From NCBI GenBank assembly GCA_039105265.1, contig JAPFFF010000018.1:992001-1056000 (forward strand): DNA of 64,000 nucleotides, in the 5' to 3' direction. Positions within the stretch are counted from its first letter, which is position 1, and each line of letters begins with the position of its first letter. The notes beneath the pieces were generated by a model that was not told the origin of the DNA, ran no database searches, and saw only the letters and a list, made by a program, of their open reading frames with translations. This DNA is from Tritrichomonas musculus. Lineage: Eukaryota > Parabasalia > Tritrichomonadida > Tritrichomonadidae. Of this stretch, positions 26,564 through 34,531 are shown one piece after another. A program made the translations under genes and the position numbers.

Positions 26564-27954
26564 ATTCGATATCTTGGTAAAAATTGGTCATCGCCATTTT
26601 CTGCATTAACAACATGATATTTCCCTTCATCAAATCCATTTATGAACCATAAACCTGGCTGAATAACAGACCTTCTTTTTTGGAATGGGTCTTTGCCATT
26701 ATAAACTTTGACATATTCATAATCTTCGATTACAAAATCAGGTTTAGTCATGATGTTATAATTTTGTTGTAAAATTCTACGACAAATATGACTCTCTAAA
26801 TCTTTATCATTTTGAGCCATTTCAGGAGTACATTCCATTCCTGAATATTTTGATAAAGTCTCATGAGGTGCATGATTATATTGAAAAACTAAATCTTCCA
26901 TTACCTCGGGAGTAATTTTATCGACTTGTGCTGTATATGCCATATCTCTTAATGTTCGAATAACTCGGTCAATAATGCCTAGAGAACTATGTAATGGTTC
27001 AGTTTTTGTTGTTTGTTTTTTTGACATAAACTCTGGATAGACAGTCTTTTTTATTCTTTCTACTTTTTCAATTTTACAATCTTTTCCTAAAAAACTTTTT
27101 GTCGCCTCAGAATGAAAACTAGGCTCATCATCTCCGATAAGAACTTTTGGATTCATACCTTGTTTGAGTAAATTAGATAAAGCTTTAATTATCGAATTTA
27201 TTTTTTTGAGATTATTTTTTGCTACTCCATTTTTACCTACCTTCGAATTTATTAAAGAGACATATAAATATCTTGTATTTGCGTTTATAGCTACCAAATA
27301 ACAAAACTCATACTCAAACATCAAATCAATAAAATAAGTGTTTGGTCCAGCAACTTTATGAAGATAAAATTTTTTATTATCTTCGACAGGAAAGACTTGA
27401 TTTGGCTCATCTTGACGGTCAGAAATATCTAACTGAATATTTGATTTCGCTAATTTATCAATCTTTTTTTTACTCTTGAAGGCATAATATTTTACTTGAT
27501 GTTCTGAAGGATCATATTCTATTAAATTTCCTGGATTAGAATTTAGCTTATGTTGATATATCTCATACCATTCATCTAAAGAATGTTTATCTCTATCTTT
27601 TTTCCAACCTCTAGTGAGTCTCTCAAATTGTTTTGGAGATAATTCTCCTTCATAATTACTTCGAAAAAGGATATAATCCTCTAATTTATTTTCAAAAGAA
27701 TCTGTCTCATCTTCGATAATTTTTTCATTTGGAGAATCATCAATATCTTGATATAATTCTCGATATTTTTTCTCATATTTTTTATATATTTTTGATAATT
27801 CTTTTGGATTCCTTTTTGCTAATATCTTCCCGGATTTCAATTTCTTGATTTCATCTAAGGTTTTAAATTTAGAACCTTTATTTGTTTCTTTTTCTAAATA
27901 TGTTATTAAATTTAAAATTTCGTCTTGTAATATTTCGTCATGAGTCTTTTCCAT
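26551..27954 (-). CDS. rve-family integrase (retroviral-like, Polinton type)
   Basis: 467 residues. The N-terminal ~145 residues are charged and helical. The rve core runs ~185-345. It opens with NTYFIDLMFEY (D210), continues through LVAINANTRYLYV, has LIGDDEPSFHS (D275/D276), and ends in the block SLGIIDRVIRTLRDM (324-338) where the third active-site acid lies. A C-terminal SH3/chromo-like module (~405-467) holds YEYVKVYNGKDPF, PGLWFINGF, GKYHVVN and FLPRYRIHP. Integrases of this family join the TIR ends to target DNA with a 5-6 bp stagger, matching the 5-bp duplication seen here. The gene is convergent with 26285 and divergent from 28011. Confidence 0.93.
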   Translation of the reverse strand: MEKTHDEILQDEILNLITYLEKETNKGSKFKTLDEIKKLKSGKILAKRNPKELSKIYKKYEKKYRELYQDIDDSPNEKIIEDETDSFENKLEDYILFRSNYEGELSPKQFERLTRGWKKDRDKHSLDEWYEIYQHKLNSNPGNLIEYDPSEHQVKYYAFKSKKKIDKLAKSNIQLDISDRQDEPNQVFPVEDNKKFYLHKVAGPNTYFIDLMFEYEFCYLVAINANTRYLYVSLINSKVGKNGVAKNNLKKINSIIKALSNLLKQGMNPKVLIGDDEPSFHSEATKSFLGKDCKIEKVERIKKTVYPEFMSKKQTTKTEPLHSSLGIIDRVIRTLRDMAYTAQVDKITPEVMEDLVFQYNHAPHETLSKYSGMECTPEMAQNDKDLESHICRRILQQNYNIMTKPDFVIEDYEYVKVYNGKDPFQKRRSVIQPGLWFINGFDEGKYHVVNAENGDDQFLPRYRIHPE

Positions 27955-28010
27955 TTATTTTAATTTTTTAAAGTGTATGATTTTATTTTTTCTCTTTGAT
28001 AAAACCAATA

Positions 28011-28253
28011 ATGGATTATCAATGTGAAGAAGCATTACCTCCTTTGAAAAAAAGACACGAACGAAAAACTTTTGCTACTCCAACTTTGAAAATAATTCAT
28101 TCAAGAATTCAATATTATTATAAAGTTTTAAAGAATGACCCTCCAGAAGATCCAAAAAAATTACAAAGATATGAAAAAATAAAGACAAAATATGAACAGT
28201 CAATAAAGGTTCGGAAATTATTAAAGAATGCAATAAAGAATTTATATCTATGA
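28011..28253 (+). CDS. small basic hypothetical protein (80 aa)
   Basis: ATG 28011 (M-D-Y-Q-C-E-E-A-L-P-P-L-K-K-R). Basic, with a proline-rich start and a C-terminal helical region (YYYKVLKNDPPEDPKKLQR, KVRKLLKNAIKNL). Possibly nucleic-acid-binding (inference from charge only). It is divergent from the integrase with ~56 nt between start codons. Confidence 0.5.
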   Translation: MDYQCEEALPPLKKRHERKTFATPTLKIIHSRIQYYYKVLKNDPPEDPKKLQRYEKIKTKYEQSIKVRKLLKNAIKNLYL

Positions 28254-28484
28254 TTTTTTAGATATCGGATTTCCGTTTTTGTCAAAATATGTAAAACCGT
28301 CATTACCAAAATATTGAGAGACAGGATTATTAGAATTGTCAAAATGTGGTATTTTATCAGCGATTTCTCCTACTACTGGTATTTTCCCAACAACAGATAT
28401 TGTTTTATTCCAGCCATGTTTAAAGCCATTAGCAAAATCTTTAACTCCTTCTTTTAATTTTTTAAAGAATGAACCAAAAGCCAT
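28248..28484 (-). CDS. small MAFG-type amphipathic protein (78 aa)
   Basis: ATG 28484 is preferred over 28505 because it places MAFG at the N-terminus, as in the gene at 23038. The first ~45 residues (SFFKKLKEGVKDFANGFKHG, then TISVVGKIPVVGEIADKIP) predict an amphipathic helix followed by a glycine/valine segment. That style is seen in membrane-lytic minor capsid peptides such as adenovirus pVI; this is analogy, not shown homology. The C-terminus (QYFGNDGFTYFDKNGNPI) is β-like. It ends convergent with 28011, overlapping by 6 nt. Confidence 0.55.
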   Translation of the reverse strand: MAFGSFFKKLKEGVKDFANGFKHGWNKTISVVGKIPVVGEIADKIPHFDNSNNPVSQYFGNDGFTYFDKNGNPISKKS

Positions 28485-28527
28485 GTGTATTTTTTTTTCA
28501 GTCATTTTAAAAAAATTTTTTAATGAA

Positions 28528-28540
28528 CTTGACGAGGAAC
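28528..28540 (+). promoter_or_regulatory. 13-mer promoter motif CTTGACGAGGAAC (primase-helicase)
   Basis: Exact consensus copy 114 nt before ATG 28655; TTTCACTTCAC (initiator-like) lies at ~28617-28627. It may also serve the divergent gene starting at 28484. Confidence 0.5.
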
Positions 28541-28654
28541 ATTTTTGTTTGAATTTATTTTTTTTTGACCAATAGGGATTTACCTTTATTGTTGTGAATA
28601 TTTTTGATAGGGACCTTTCACTTCACAATAATTTATCTCGGATAAAAAACAAAC

Positions 28655-31150
28655 ATGACGGATTCCGAAAAACATCCAGGGTGTGTTTACTTTATAAATT
28701 GTTTTGCTTGGTCAAAAAAGAAAATCCCTTTAGAACTTGAATATGACGTGATAGATAAATGGTTCTGGAATAAAATTCCTTTTAATGAAGTTTTAGGATT
28801 TGATATTTTTTATCATCTCTATTTTGATTTTGATTCAATATCATCTGTCGAAGAATTTGATGATGTCAAAAAATGGTTAGATTCTCTGACTGAAATTTTC
28901 GGTCCATATTCGATAGGAGGATATACAAAATCACAAGAATTAGAAGTCAAAACAGGATTAAAAAGAATCGAAGATGCTGATCATTTTTGTTCGATTCATG
29001 TAATATTTTATACGACAAAGATAAAAGGGACAGAAATTCAAGAAATTATGAAATATAAATCAGGATTTGAATATAATGTTCATCGTCTCTGTGATCCAAA
29101 TGTTTATAAATTAGGAACTCGACAAATTTTTAGACATGCTTTATCAAATAAAATTTATGGTCCTGGAGATGAAAGAAACAAGATGATAGCTGGATGTTTG
29201 ATGGATAAAAAGACACCTTCCCAACATATTGTTCAAATTAGAGGATTTGAAAAAGAAATTCCAAGAGAAGAATGGTCAAAAGTATTTAAGAAAATTGAAC
29301 AACCAAAAAAAGAAAAAACAAAAAAAATAGTAGATGATTGGTCAAGAGAAGATATTGACCCAGAAGATTTTGAAATCAAAACTGATTTAATAAATATGAC
29401 TCCTGAAGAATTACATGAATTAATGATAGAATTTGAGCCGACTTTCCCAAATTTTGAAAAGATAATGGTAAATTTATTTCATTCTCCTTTCGACCAAGAA
29501 TACATGACTTTTATGGTTAAAAATTGGTATTTTGCAAGAAATGACCATCACAATTTAACGACGATAGATGATTATTCAGAGAAATATTATGAAAAAGTTG
29601 ATTCAAATAAATGGTTCTTCTCAATATTAAATCATCTTGACGCAACAAAAAAAAGATATTATCTTGAGAAATATGCAAATAATCATATTGATGAATCTAT
29701 CGAAGTTGATCTACAAGACCAATTTTCTTTATTCGATATTCGCAAAAAAGATTATCAAAATAAGAATGGAATTAGGGTTGGGGAATTCTTATCAGATTTA
29801 AAGAAAGTCTTAATTGTTGTAGATTGTGCAAAAAGCCTTTATTTTATTAAAGATATTGATATTGATGAGAAGACAATGAAATTTTCCCCTCTTGACGATG
29901 CAGGATTTAAACTCAAAATGACTTCGATAAATTTGGGATATTATTTCGAAGCAAAGAAGAAAAAAACAATAAATGCTTATCAAATCTTTTGTGCTGGGAA
30001 GAACAAAAATTTTTTCATGCGAAGACAAATCAAATTTTATTCAGATAATCCAGAATTTTTTAGCATTTTTTATGGATATCAATATTCCCCTCTCAAAGAA
30101 ATAGAAATGCCTATTATTCAGCCATTTTTGAATCATATTCATGATATTATTGCAGATAACAATGATGAATTATATGAATATATCTTGAATTGGGTATCCT
30201 ATATTATTCAAAATATAAATGGAAAAACAGAAACTGCTCTTGTTTTGACAGGTAAAGAAGGGACGGGAAAAAATACTTTTACTGATTCAATTTGCCATCT
30301 CCTCAAAGGATATTCAGAAGATAATATCAATAAAATTGACCAAATTGTCGGTTCGTACAATTCCTTATTGGAAAACAAGAAATTGATAATCTGTAATGAA
30401 TTATCGTCTGCAGATAACAATCAATTTATAGATTTTGATACATTAAAGTCTGTTATTACAGAGAAAACAATCATCATTTCAGAGAAATATCAACCATCAA
30501 GACCTGCTGAAAATGTCGTTAATTTGATCTTTTTATCGAATCATGATTGTCCCGTACGACTTTATCAAGGCGATAGACGTTATGTCGTTTCAGAAACTTC
30601 GTCTGCTAGAAAAGATGATTTTGCATATTTTAAGGCTTTGAATGAATTATTTCGAAATGAAAAATTTTATCCAAATTTATTCACTTACTTTTGGACAAGA
30701 GATATTTCTCAATGGAATTCTCGAATCTTACCTCAGACCGCAGCAAGGACAAGAATCATCGATAATTCAAAAAGTGCTTATGAATTGTTTATTGAAGAAA
30801 ATTTAGATGATTTCAAAGCAGGAATCTCAAAGGATGAATCATATCTTTATTTCAAAACTTTTGCAAAAAACTATGGATTCAAAGAATGTAATATCTCTAC
30901 TTATAAAACCAAAATGACTTCTTACTGCAAAGAAATAAGAATTCGTCTTGGAGGGCAAAAAGTTCGGGCATTTCGAATAAGAGATGATAAATTAGAGAAA
31001 TTCGAAAATGATAGGGATGATTTCTCTGACGAAGATGAGCCTGCAGAGTTATTGCCTCCCGATCTTTTGAAGACTCAAAAAGAACCTATCCCAAAAATAT
31101 CTTTAGATGCAGAGGTCATCATTGAAGAGGAGGAAGAAGAAATGGATTAA
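28655..31150 (+). CDS. primase-helicase: archaeo-eukaryotic primase plus SF3 helicase
   Basis: 831 residues. The N-terminal primase region has hDhD-type HLYFDFD (54-60), CSIHVIFY with H115, and RQIFRHALSNKIYGPGD (156-172). A middle region leads to a superfamily 3 helicase. Walker A is GKEGTGKNTF (533-542), Walker B is KLIICNEL (~577-584), motif C is VVNLIFLSNHDCPV and the arginine-finger region is QGDRRYVVSE. Such D5-like fusions start and drive replication in large DNA viruses and many virus-like elements. The C-terminus is acidic (IIEEEEEEMD). It is a clear relative of the protein at 34532, which has the helicase part only. It probably acts with the polymerase at the element's ends. Confidence 0.9.
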   Translation: MTDSEKHPGCVYFINCFAWSKKKIPLELEYDVIDKWFWNKIPFNEVLGFDIFYHLYFDFDSISSVEEFDDVKKWLDSLTEIFGPYSIGGYTKSQELEVKTGLKRIEDADHFCSIHVIFYTTKIKGTEIQEIMKYKSGFEYNVHRLCDPNVYKLGTRQIFRHALSNKIYGPGDERNKMIAGCLMDKKTPSQHIVQIRGFEKEIPREEWSKVFKKIEQPKKEKTKKIVDDWSREDIDPEDFEIKTDLINMTPEELHELMIEFEPTFPNFEKIMVNLFHSPFDQEYMTFMVKNWYFARNDHHNLTTIDDYSEKYYEKVDSNKWFFSILNHLDATKKRYYLEKYANNHIDESIEVDLQDQFSLFDIRKKDYQNKNGIRVGEFLSDLKKVLIVVDCAKSLYFIKDIDIDEKTMKFSPLDDAGFKLKMTSINLGYYFEAKKKKTINAYQIFCAGKNKNFFMRRQIKFYSDNPEFFSIFYGYQYSPLKEIEMPIIQPFLNHIHDIIADNNDELYEYILNWVSYIIQNINGKTETALVLTGKEGTGKNTFTDSICHLLKGYSEDNINKIDQIVGSYNSLLENKKLIICNELSSADNNQFIDFDTLKSVITEKTIIISEKYQPSRPAENVVNLIFLSNHDCPVRLYQGDRRYVVSETSSARKDDFAYFKALNELFRNEKFYPNLFTYFWTRDISQWNSRILPQTAARTRIIDNSKSAYELFIEENLDDFKAGISKDESYLYFKTFAKNYGFKECNISTYKTKMTSYCKEIRIRLGGQKVRAFRIRDDKLEKFENDRDDFSDEDEPAELLPPDLLKTQKEPIPKISLDAEVIIEEEEEEMD

Positions 31151-31201
31151 AAAAAGATTAATTAAAAAATTTTTTTTTCAACTTTTTATTGATTTTTTTA
31201 T

Positions 31202-31591
31202 CTTGGTTAATGGACCAAATACCGGACCAAATACCGGACCAATCTTGATCTGGAAAACTTTTATAGAGAGGCGATTTTTTGATTTTCCCAAATGATCGAA
31301 AAATAATTTGATTTTCAGTGAAAAAATCTTTTTATAAGATTGGTCCCAAGATTGGTCCCAAAACTGGTCCTCCTAAGATCCTATATATTTTATAGCTAAA
31401 ACCAAGGGTTTTTTGAACAGCTTCTTTTTGAACCGCTGAATTTTTTTGAGATATTAGAATTTCAAGATTGGTCCAGGACCAGATTTTTGGTCCATTAACC
31501 AGGATAAATCAACCCAAAATCGATCATTACTGAAAATTTTCAAGATTGGTCCCAAGATTGGTCCCAAAATTGGTCCTTCAAGATTGGTCCA
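31202..31591. repeat. 390-bp direct repeat, copy 1 (GGTCC-rich)
   Basis: Matches 37891-38280 base for base apart from about three substitutions. It contains many AGATTGGTCC / GGACCAA words in both orientations and an internal inverted pair, CTTGGTTAATGGACCAA and TTGGTCCATTAACCAGG. It fills the space between the convergent 3' ends of 28655 and 31657. Non-coding: long frames are short and incoherent. Confidence 0.9.
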
Positions 31592-31656
31592 CCCTCAAAA
31601 ATAACAAAAATACAAAAAAAAATATATTTTTTATCTAGGTGAATAATTTTTTTTAT

Positions 31657-31968
31657 TTAATCTTTTTTCGAAGTAATTTTTTCAAAATCTTCAAGATTTA
31701 AAATATCTCCATATTCTTCAGATAAGAGAAGAGGTTTTGATGAATCATCTTCATCAGGCTTTAATTTGGCTTCGATTTGGAGTTTTATTTTTTGTTTCTT
31801 ATTTTTTCCTTCAGACTTCAAAAGAAGATTTTGAATTGAGGTAGCGGTTTTTTGTAAATCATCAATTTTATCCCAAAGAATATCGATGGAATTTTCGATG
31901 TTGATAGTTTTAAATAATATCTTATTGGTTCGTAATCTTGATTTCCGAAGAGAGTTTCTGGAAGACAT
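31657..31968 (-). CDS. small basic/charged protein (103 aa)
   Basis: ATG 31968, preceded on the minus strand by TATCACTTTTTTTTAAAAC. The N-terminus is basic (RNSLRKSRLRTNK), residues ~25-55 form a helix (SIDILWDKIDDLQKTATSI) and the C-terminus is mixed-charge. No known domain. It is divergent from 32064, with two facing promoter motifs between them. Confidence 0.6.
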   Translation of the reverse strand: MSSRNSLRKSRLRTNKILFKTINIENSIDILWDKIDDLQKTATSIQNLLLKSEGKNKKQKIKLQIEAKLKPDEDDSSKPLLLSEEYGDILNLEDFEKITSKKD

Positions 31969-31993
31969 TATGTTTTAAAAAAAAGTGATATGT

Positions 31994-32041
31994 CTTGATG
32001 AAGCACATCATTGATATATCTTTTTTTTGTTCCTCGTCAAG
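31994..32041. promoter_or_regulatory. bidirectional promoter with facing 13-mers
   Basis: CTTGATGAAGCAC (31994-32006, plus) faces GTTCCTCGTCAAG (32029-32041, i.e. CTTGACGAGGAAC on the minus strand). The plus motif is 57 nt from ATG 32064 and the minus motif 60 nt from ATG 31968. Each is followed by an initiator-like TCATTTT or TCACTTT. This is the clearest case linking the motif to transcription direction. Confidence 0.65.
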
Positions 32042-32063
32042 TTGATTCATTTTTTTGTTTCGA

Positions 32064-32390
32064 ATGACTTCTCAAGACCAACAACCATCAAAAAATCAAA
32101 TAAGTATTCCTTTTGAAAACATCTCAGATGGTGAAAGAAAAGTTTTAGAAATTTTATCTCAAATTCATGCTCTTGAAGCAAAAGGAAAACAAATATGCCA
32201 AAACCTTCATGAAATTCAAATTGAGGCAAATCGAAAAATGCAAGAACTTGATGATACAAAAAAATTGATTCATCTAGCCAAAAATCAATTATGTTCTGAG
32301 ATGAAGGATTTTGCAGCGATTGTTGATAAGCAAAATCAAAAAGAACAAAAAAAGGGATTTGCTTGGGATACTTGGACTAACCCAACTTAA
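32064..32390 (+). CDS. small coiled-coil protein (108 aa)
   Basis: ATG 32064 (M-T-S-Q-D-Q-Q-P-S); the frame upstream begins only with TTG. Residues ~25-95 are coiled coil (ILSQIHALEAKGKQICQNL, IEANRKMQELDDTKKLIHL). The C-terminus FAWDTWTNPT has two tryptophans. Function unknown. Convergent with 32410. Confidence 0.6.
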   Translation: MTSQDQQPSKNQISIPFENISDGERKVLEILSQIHALEAKGKQICQNLHEIQIEANRKMQELDDTKKLIHLAKNQLCSEMKDFAAIVDKQNQKEQKKGFAWDTWTNPT

Positions 32391-32409
32391 ATAAAAAAAA
32401 ATTAATTTT

Positions 32410-32793
32410 TTATTCAGATATCTTTAACTTTAAGGAATAAACCTCTTTTATGAGTTGTTCGATTTGATTTTTTTGTTGAGATATTTCAGTCTCCAATTTT
32501 TGGATATGACTTTCTTGTTCTTTCTCCCATTCATAATTCTCTTCGAAGATGGAATGAATTTTTGTTTTTTGAATATTTAGTCTCTCAATAAGACGTTGAA
32601 TTACAATATCTTTTTCGGCAATTTGATTTTTCATTTCTTGTTTTTCATGATCAGAATCGCGTATATGATTCAAAATGCTGGTTCCTAAACTTCTTGTTTG
32701 ATTCAGAATATTCCAATTTTGTTCATGAATTTCGTGGAATTCCGATAAGACGTCTCGCCAAAAAGTATCTTGACTTGTTGTTGGAGTCTCCAT
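32410..32793 (-). CDS. coiled-coil protein (127 aa)
   Basis: ATG 32793. The N-terminus TFWRDVLSEFHEIHEQNWNI is aromatic. From ~45 to the end it is a long coiled coil (KDIVIQRLIERLNIQKTKI, HIQKLETEISQQKNQIEQL). No membrane segment or catalytic motif. Promoter 13-mer at 32850-32862 on the same strand. Confidence 0.6.
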   Translation of the reverse strand: METPTTSQDTFWRDVLSEFHEIHEQNWNILNQTRSLGTSILNHIRDSDHEKQEMKNQIAEKDIVIQRLIERLNIQKTKIHSIFEENYEWEKEQESHIQKLETEISQQKNQIEQLIKEVYSLKLKISE

Positions 32794-32849
32794 TTTTTTA
32801 AAAAAAAGTGAATAGATGATTGATAAAAAAAGGATTTGACAATTTTTTT

Positions 32850-32862
32850 GTTCCTCGTCAAG
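32850..32862 (-). promoter_or_regulatory. 13-mer promoter motif CTTGACGAGGAAC (minus)
   Basis: Exact consensus on the minus strand, 57 nt before ATG 32793. An initiator-like TTCACTTTTTTTT lies between. Confidence 0.55.
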
Positions 32863-32939
32863 TTCGAGTCATTTGGAGTCCTTGGGAAAATAAAAAAAAA
32901 AAAAAAAAATAAAAAATTTAAAAAATTAAAATTGTTTAT

Positions 32940-33260
32940 TTACTTATCTTCTTGATCTTTTTCTATTTCTTCGTCTGGAGGAAGCAAATTCATTATTGCT
33001 TGGCAAGCTTGCTGGAGAGAATTCATTTTTTCTCGGCAGTGATCGCGAGATGTTTCTTCTCTTTTGATCCATTGAGGAGAGCATTGCAAATTGATTTTGT
33101 CAAGAGGACTCAATAATTCAGGATCAGTATTCTTGAGATCTTCAAGTTCTTTTTCGTATTTCTTGACGAAATATTGATGGTGTTGCCAGTTTGCAAACTC
33201 ATGAAGGAACTGAGAATGGAGTTCAGTAAGGATTCTTGCATATTCGGATGCTGTTGTCAT
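32940..33260 (-). CDS. small helical protein (106 aa)
   Basis: ATG 33260, with ATCACTTCATTTTTATTC upstream (the long promoter-module type). Helical (YARILTELHSQFLHEFANWQHHQYF, EYEKELEDLKNTD-like), with a C-terminal acidic end (PPDEEIEKDQEDK). It ends in TAAATAAACAATTTTAA. No known domain. Confidence 0.6.
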   Translation of the reverse strand: MTTASEYARILTELHSQFLHEFANWQHHQYFVKKYEKELEDLKNTDPELLSPLDKINLQCSPQWIKREETSRDHCREKMNSLQQACQAIMNLLPPDEEIEKDQEDK

Positions 33261-33289
33261 GTTCCGGGAAAGAATAAAAATGAAGTGAT

Positions 33290-33545
33290 GATGCGATGAT
33301 GTGGCCTGGTAGGATTTTGCCCACTTTTTGAGAGGCAGAAATTCTTACTTTTTTGCAATGCTACCGGAGGCTCTGCCTCAGTCTTTCATAGAAAGCCGGG
33401 AGAACTTTTTGAGAGGCAGAAATTCTTACTTTTTTGCCACCTACCGGAGGCTCTGCCTCAGTCTTTCATAGAAAGCCGGGAGAACTTTTTGAGAAGGCAG
33501 AAATTCTTACTTTTTTGCCGGCCAAAATTTTTGTGACCCGTCAAG
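33290..33545. promoter_or_regulatory. tandem ~81-nt promoter-module repeats
   Basis: Two and a half copies of a unit with CTTTTTGAGAGGCAGAAATT, CTTACTTTTTTGCC, CTACCGGAGGCTCTGCCTCA and GTCTTTCATAGAAAGCCGGG. They lie between the minus gene at 33260 and the plus gene at 33607. The CCGGAGGC/GCCTCAG and CTTTCATAGAAAG parts could form small hairpins. It ends with minus-oriented CTTGACGGGTCAC (33533-33545). Confidence 0.65.
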
Positions 33546-33606
33546 TTGTTTGTCTCTTTCTTGAGTCAACAAAGACTTCACTTTTATTTTTTGTTTTCCA
33601 AAAAAA

Positions 33607-33843
33607 ATGTCAGCACAAAAGATTCCTACTGCACAAAAAATTCCTGTTGATGAGGAAGAAGAAGAAATTCCATTGAAGACATTTGACGGAGAGGAGCCCA
33701 TTTGTTTTATCATTCCAAAGTTAATTGTAGAACCAATGAAAGATCTTTCCAATCGGCTTGCTAATCTAAAAAAGGAAATCGACGTCATGTATACCAAATT
33801 GAACCAAATTCTGAAAGACGCTGAAGAAGGACAAGAAGTTTAA
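33607..33843 (+). CDS. small acidic protein (78 aa)
   Basis: ATG 33607 after GACTTCACTTTTATTTTTTG (initiator). It starts with the direct repeat AQKIPTAQKIP, then an EEEEE run, a hydrophobic strand (PICFIIPKLIVEPM) and a coiled-coil helix (LSNRLANLKKEIDVMYTKL). No known domain. Fifteen nt before the next gene. Confidence 0.55.
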   Translation: MSAQKIPTAQKIPVDEEEEEIPLKTFDGEEPICFIIPKLIVEPMKDLSNRLANLKKEIDVMYTKLNQILKDAEEGQEV

Positions 33844-33858
33844 TGCGCCAATTCCAAT

Positions 33859-34236
33859 ATGAAATTGTTTTCGAAATTACATAGAAGAATATTCAAAACA
33901 TTCAAAAATAGTGAAAAAAATCAATATATGATTTTAGTTAGGACGGAAAATCATCCTCTCGATCAAGTTGAAGTCTTTATTGCATCACCAAAAATGCATT
34001 CTTTCCAATCACATCAAGCAGGAAGATACTCAAAAAAATTTGTTATCAAAGAGAAATATGTGTCGGCTGCCTTATATCCGAAAATCCAAGCGGAACTCAA
34101 GTCCTGCTCATTCATCTACTGCTGGAATGATAGGTCAAAATCTTTTTGGTGCCAAAAAGATCGTCTCGAAGATGTCATGACCATTATCAGATATAATATT
34201 GCCGAATTCCGAATTCACGATAAAGATGTTATTTAG
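33859..34236 (+). CDS. small basic α/β protein (125 aa)
   Basis: ATG 33859. Basic N-terminal helix (LFSKLHRRIFKTFKNSEKN), then strands and aromatic residues (YMILVRTENHPLDQVEVFI, SCSFIYCWNDRSKSFWCQK) and the end LEDVMTIIRYNIAEFRIHD. Probably a compact globular fold. Not recognised. Confidence 0.55.
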   Translation: MKLFSKLHRRIFKTFKNSEKNQYMILVRTENHPLDQVEVFIASPKMHSFQSHQAGRYSKKFVIKEKYVSAALYPKIQAELKSCSFIYCWNDRSKSFWCQKDRLEDVMTIIRYNIAEFRIHDKDVI

Positions 34237-34250
34237 ATCTCCGAAATAGC

Positions 34251-34496
34251 TCAGGAGAGCAATAAAGCTTCTAATAAAAAGCCTAATTTTTCTAATTCTT
34301 TTATCATCATTGCTTCAAACAAATTTAAAAAAGTTGAGTCATTTTCAATGTAGTCCATGAATGAATTCTCCAAAAAAGGTTCGGCTAAAATTTGTAATTC
34401 GGCGACAATTTCCTCTTTTTTTTGTTCATCATCGGTCAATCTCCAATTTTGGAGGTCTTCGAAGATTTTGCAGATTTTAGAAATTTTTGAAGACAT
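34251..34496 (-). CDS. small acidic helical protein (81 aa)
   Basis: ATG 34496. Helical and acidic (WRLTDDEQKKEEIVAELQIL, SFMDYIENDSTFLNLFEAM). It weakly resembles the tandem paralogues at 21667 and 21937 (TDDEQK versus TDEDEK, then a run of helix and FMDYI versus YMDNI), so it may be a third member. Function unknown. Confidence 0.5.
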   Translation of the reverse strand: MSSKISKICKIFEDLQNWRLTDDEQKKEEIVAELQILAEPFLENSFMDYIENDSTFLNLFEAMMIKELEKLGFLLEALLLS

Positions 34497-34531
34497 TTGA
34501 AATAAAATTAAAAATAATAAAAAAATTAAGT

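Noticed and set aside
31107-31295. Plus-strand frame entering the 390-bp repeat
   Set aside because: It overlaps the end of the primase-helicase gene in another frame and reads repeat sequence; no start context.
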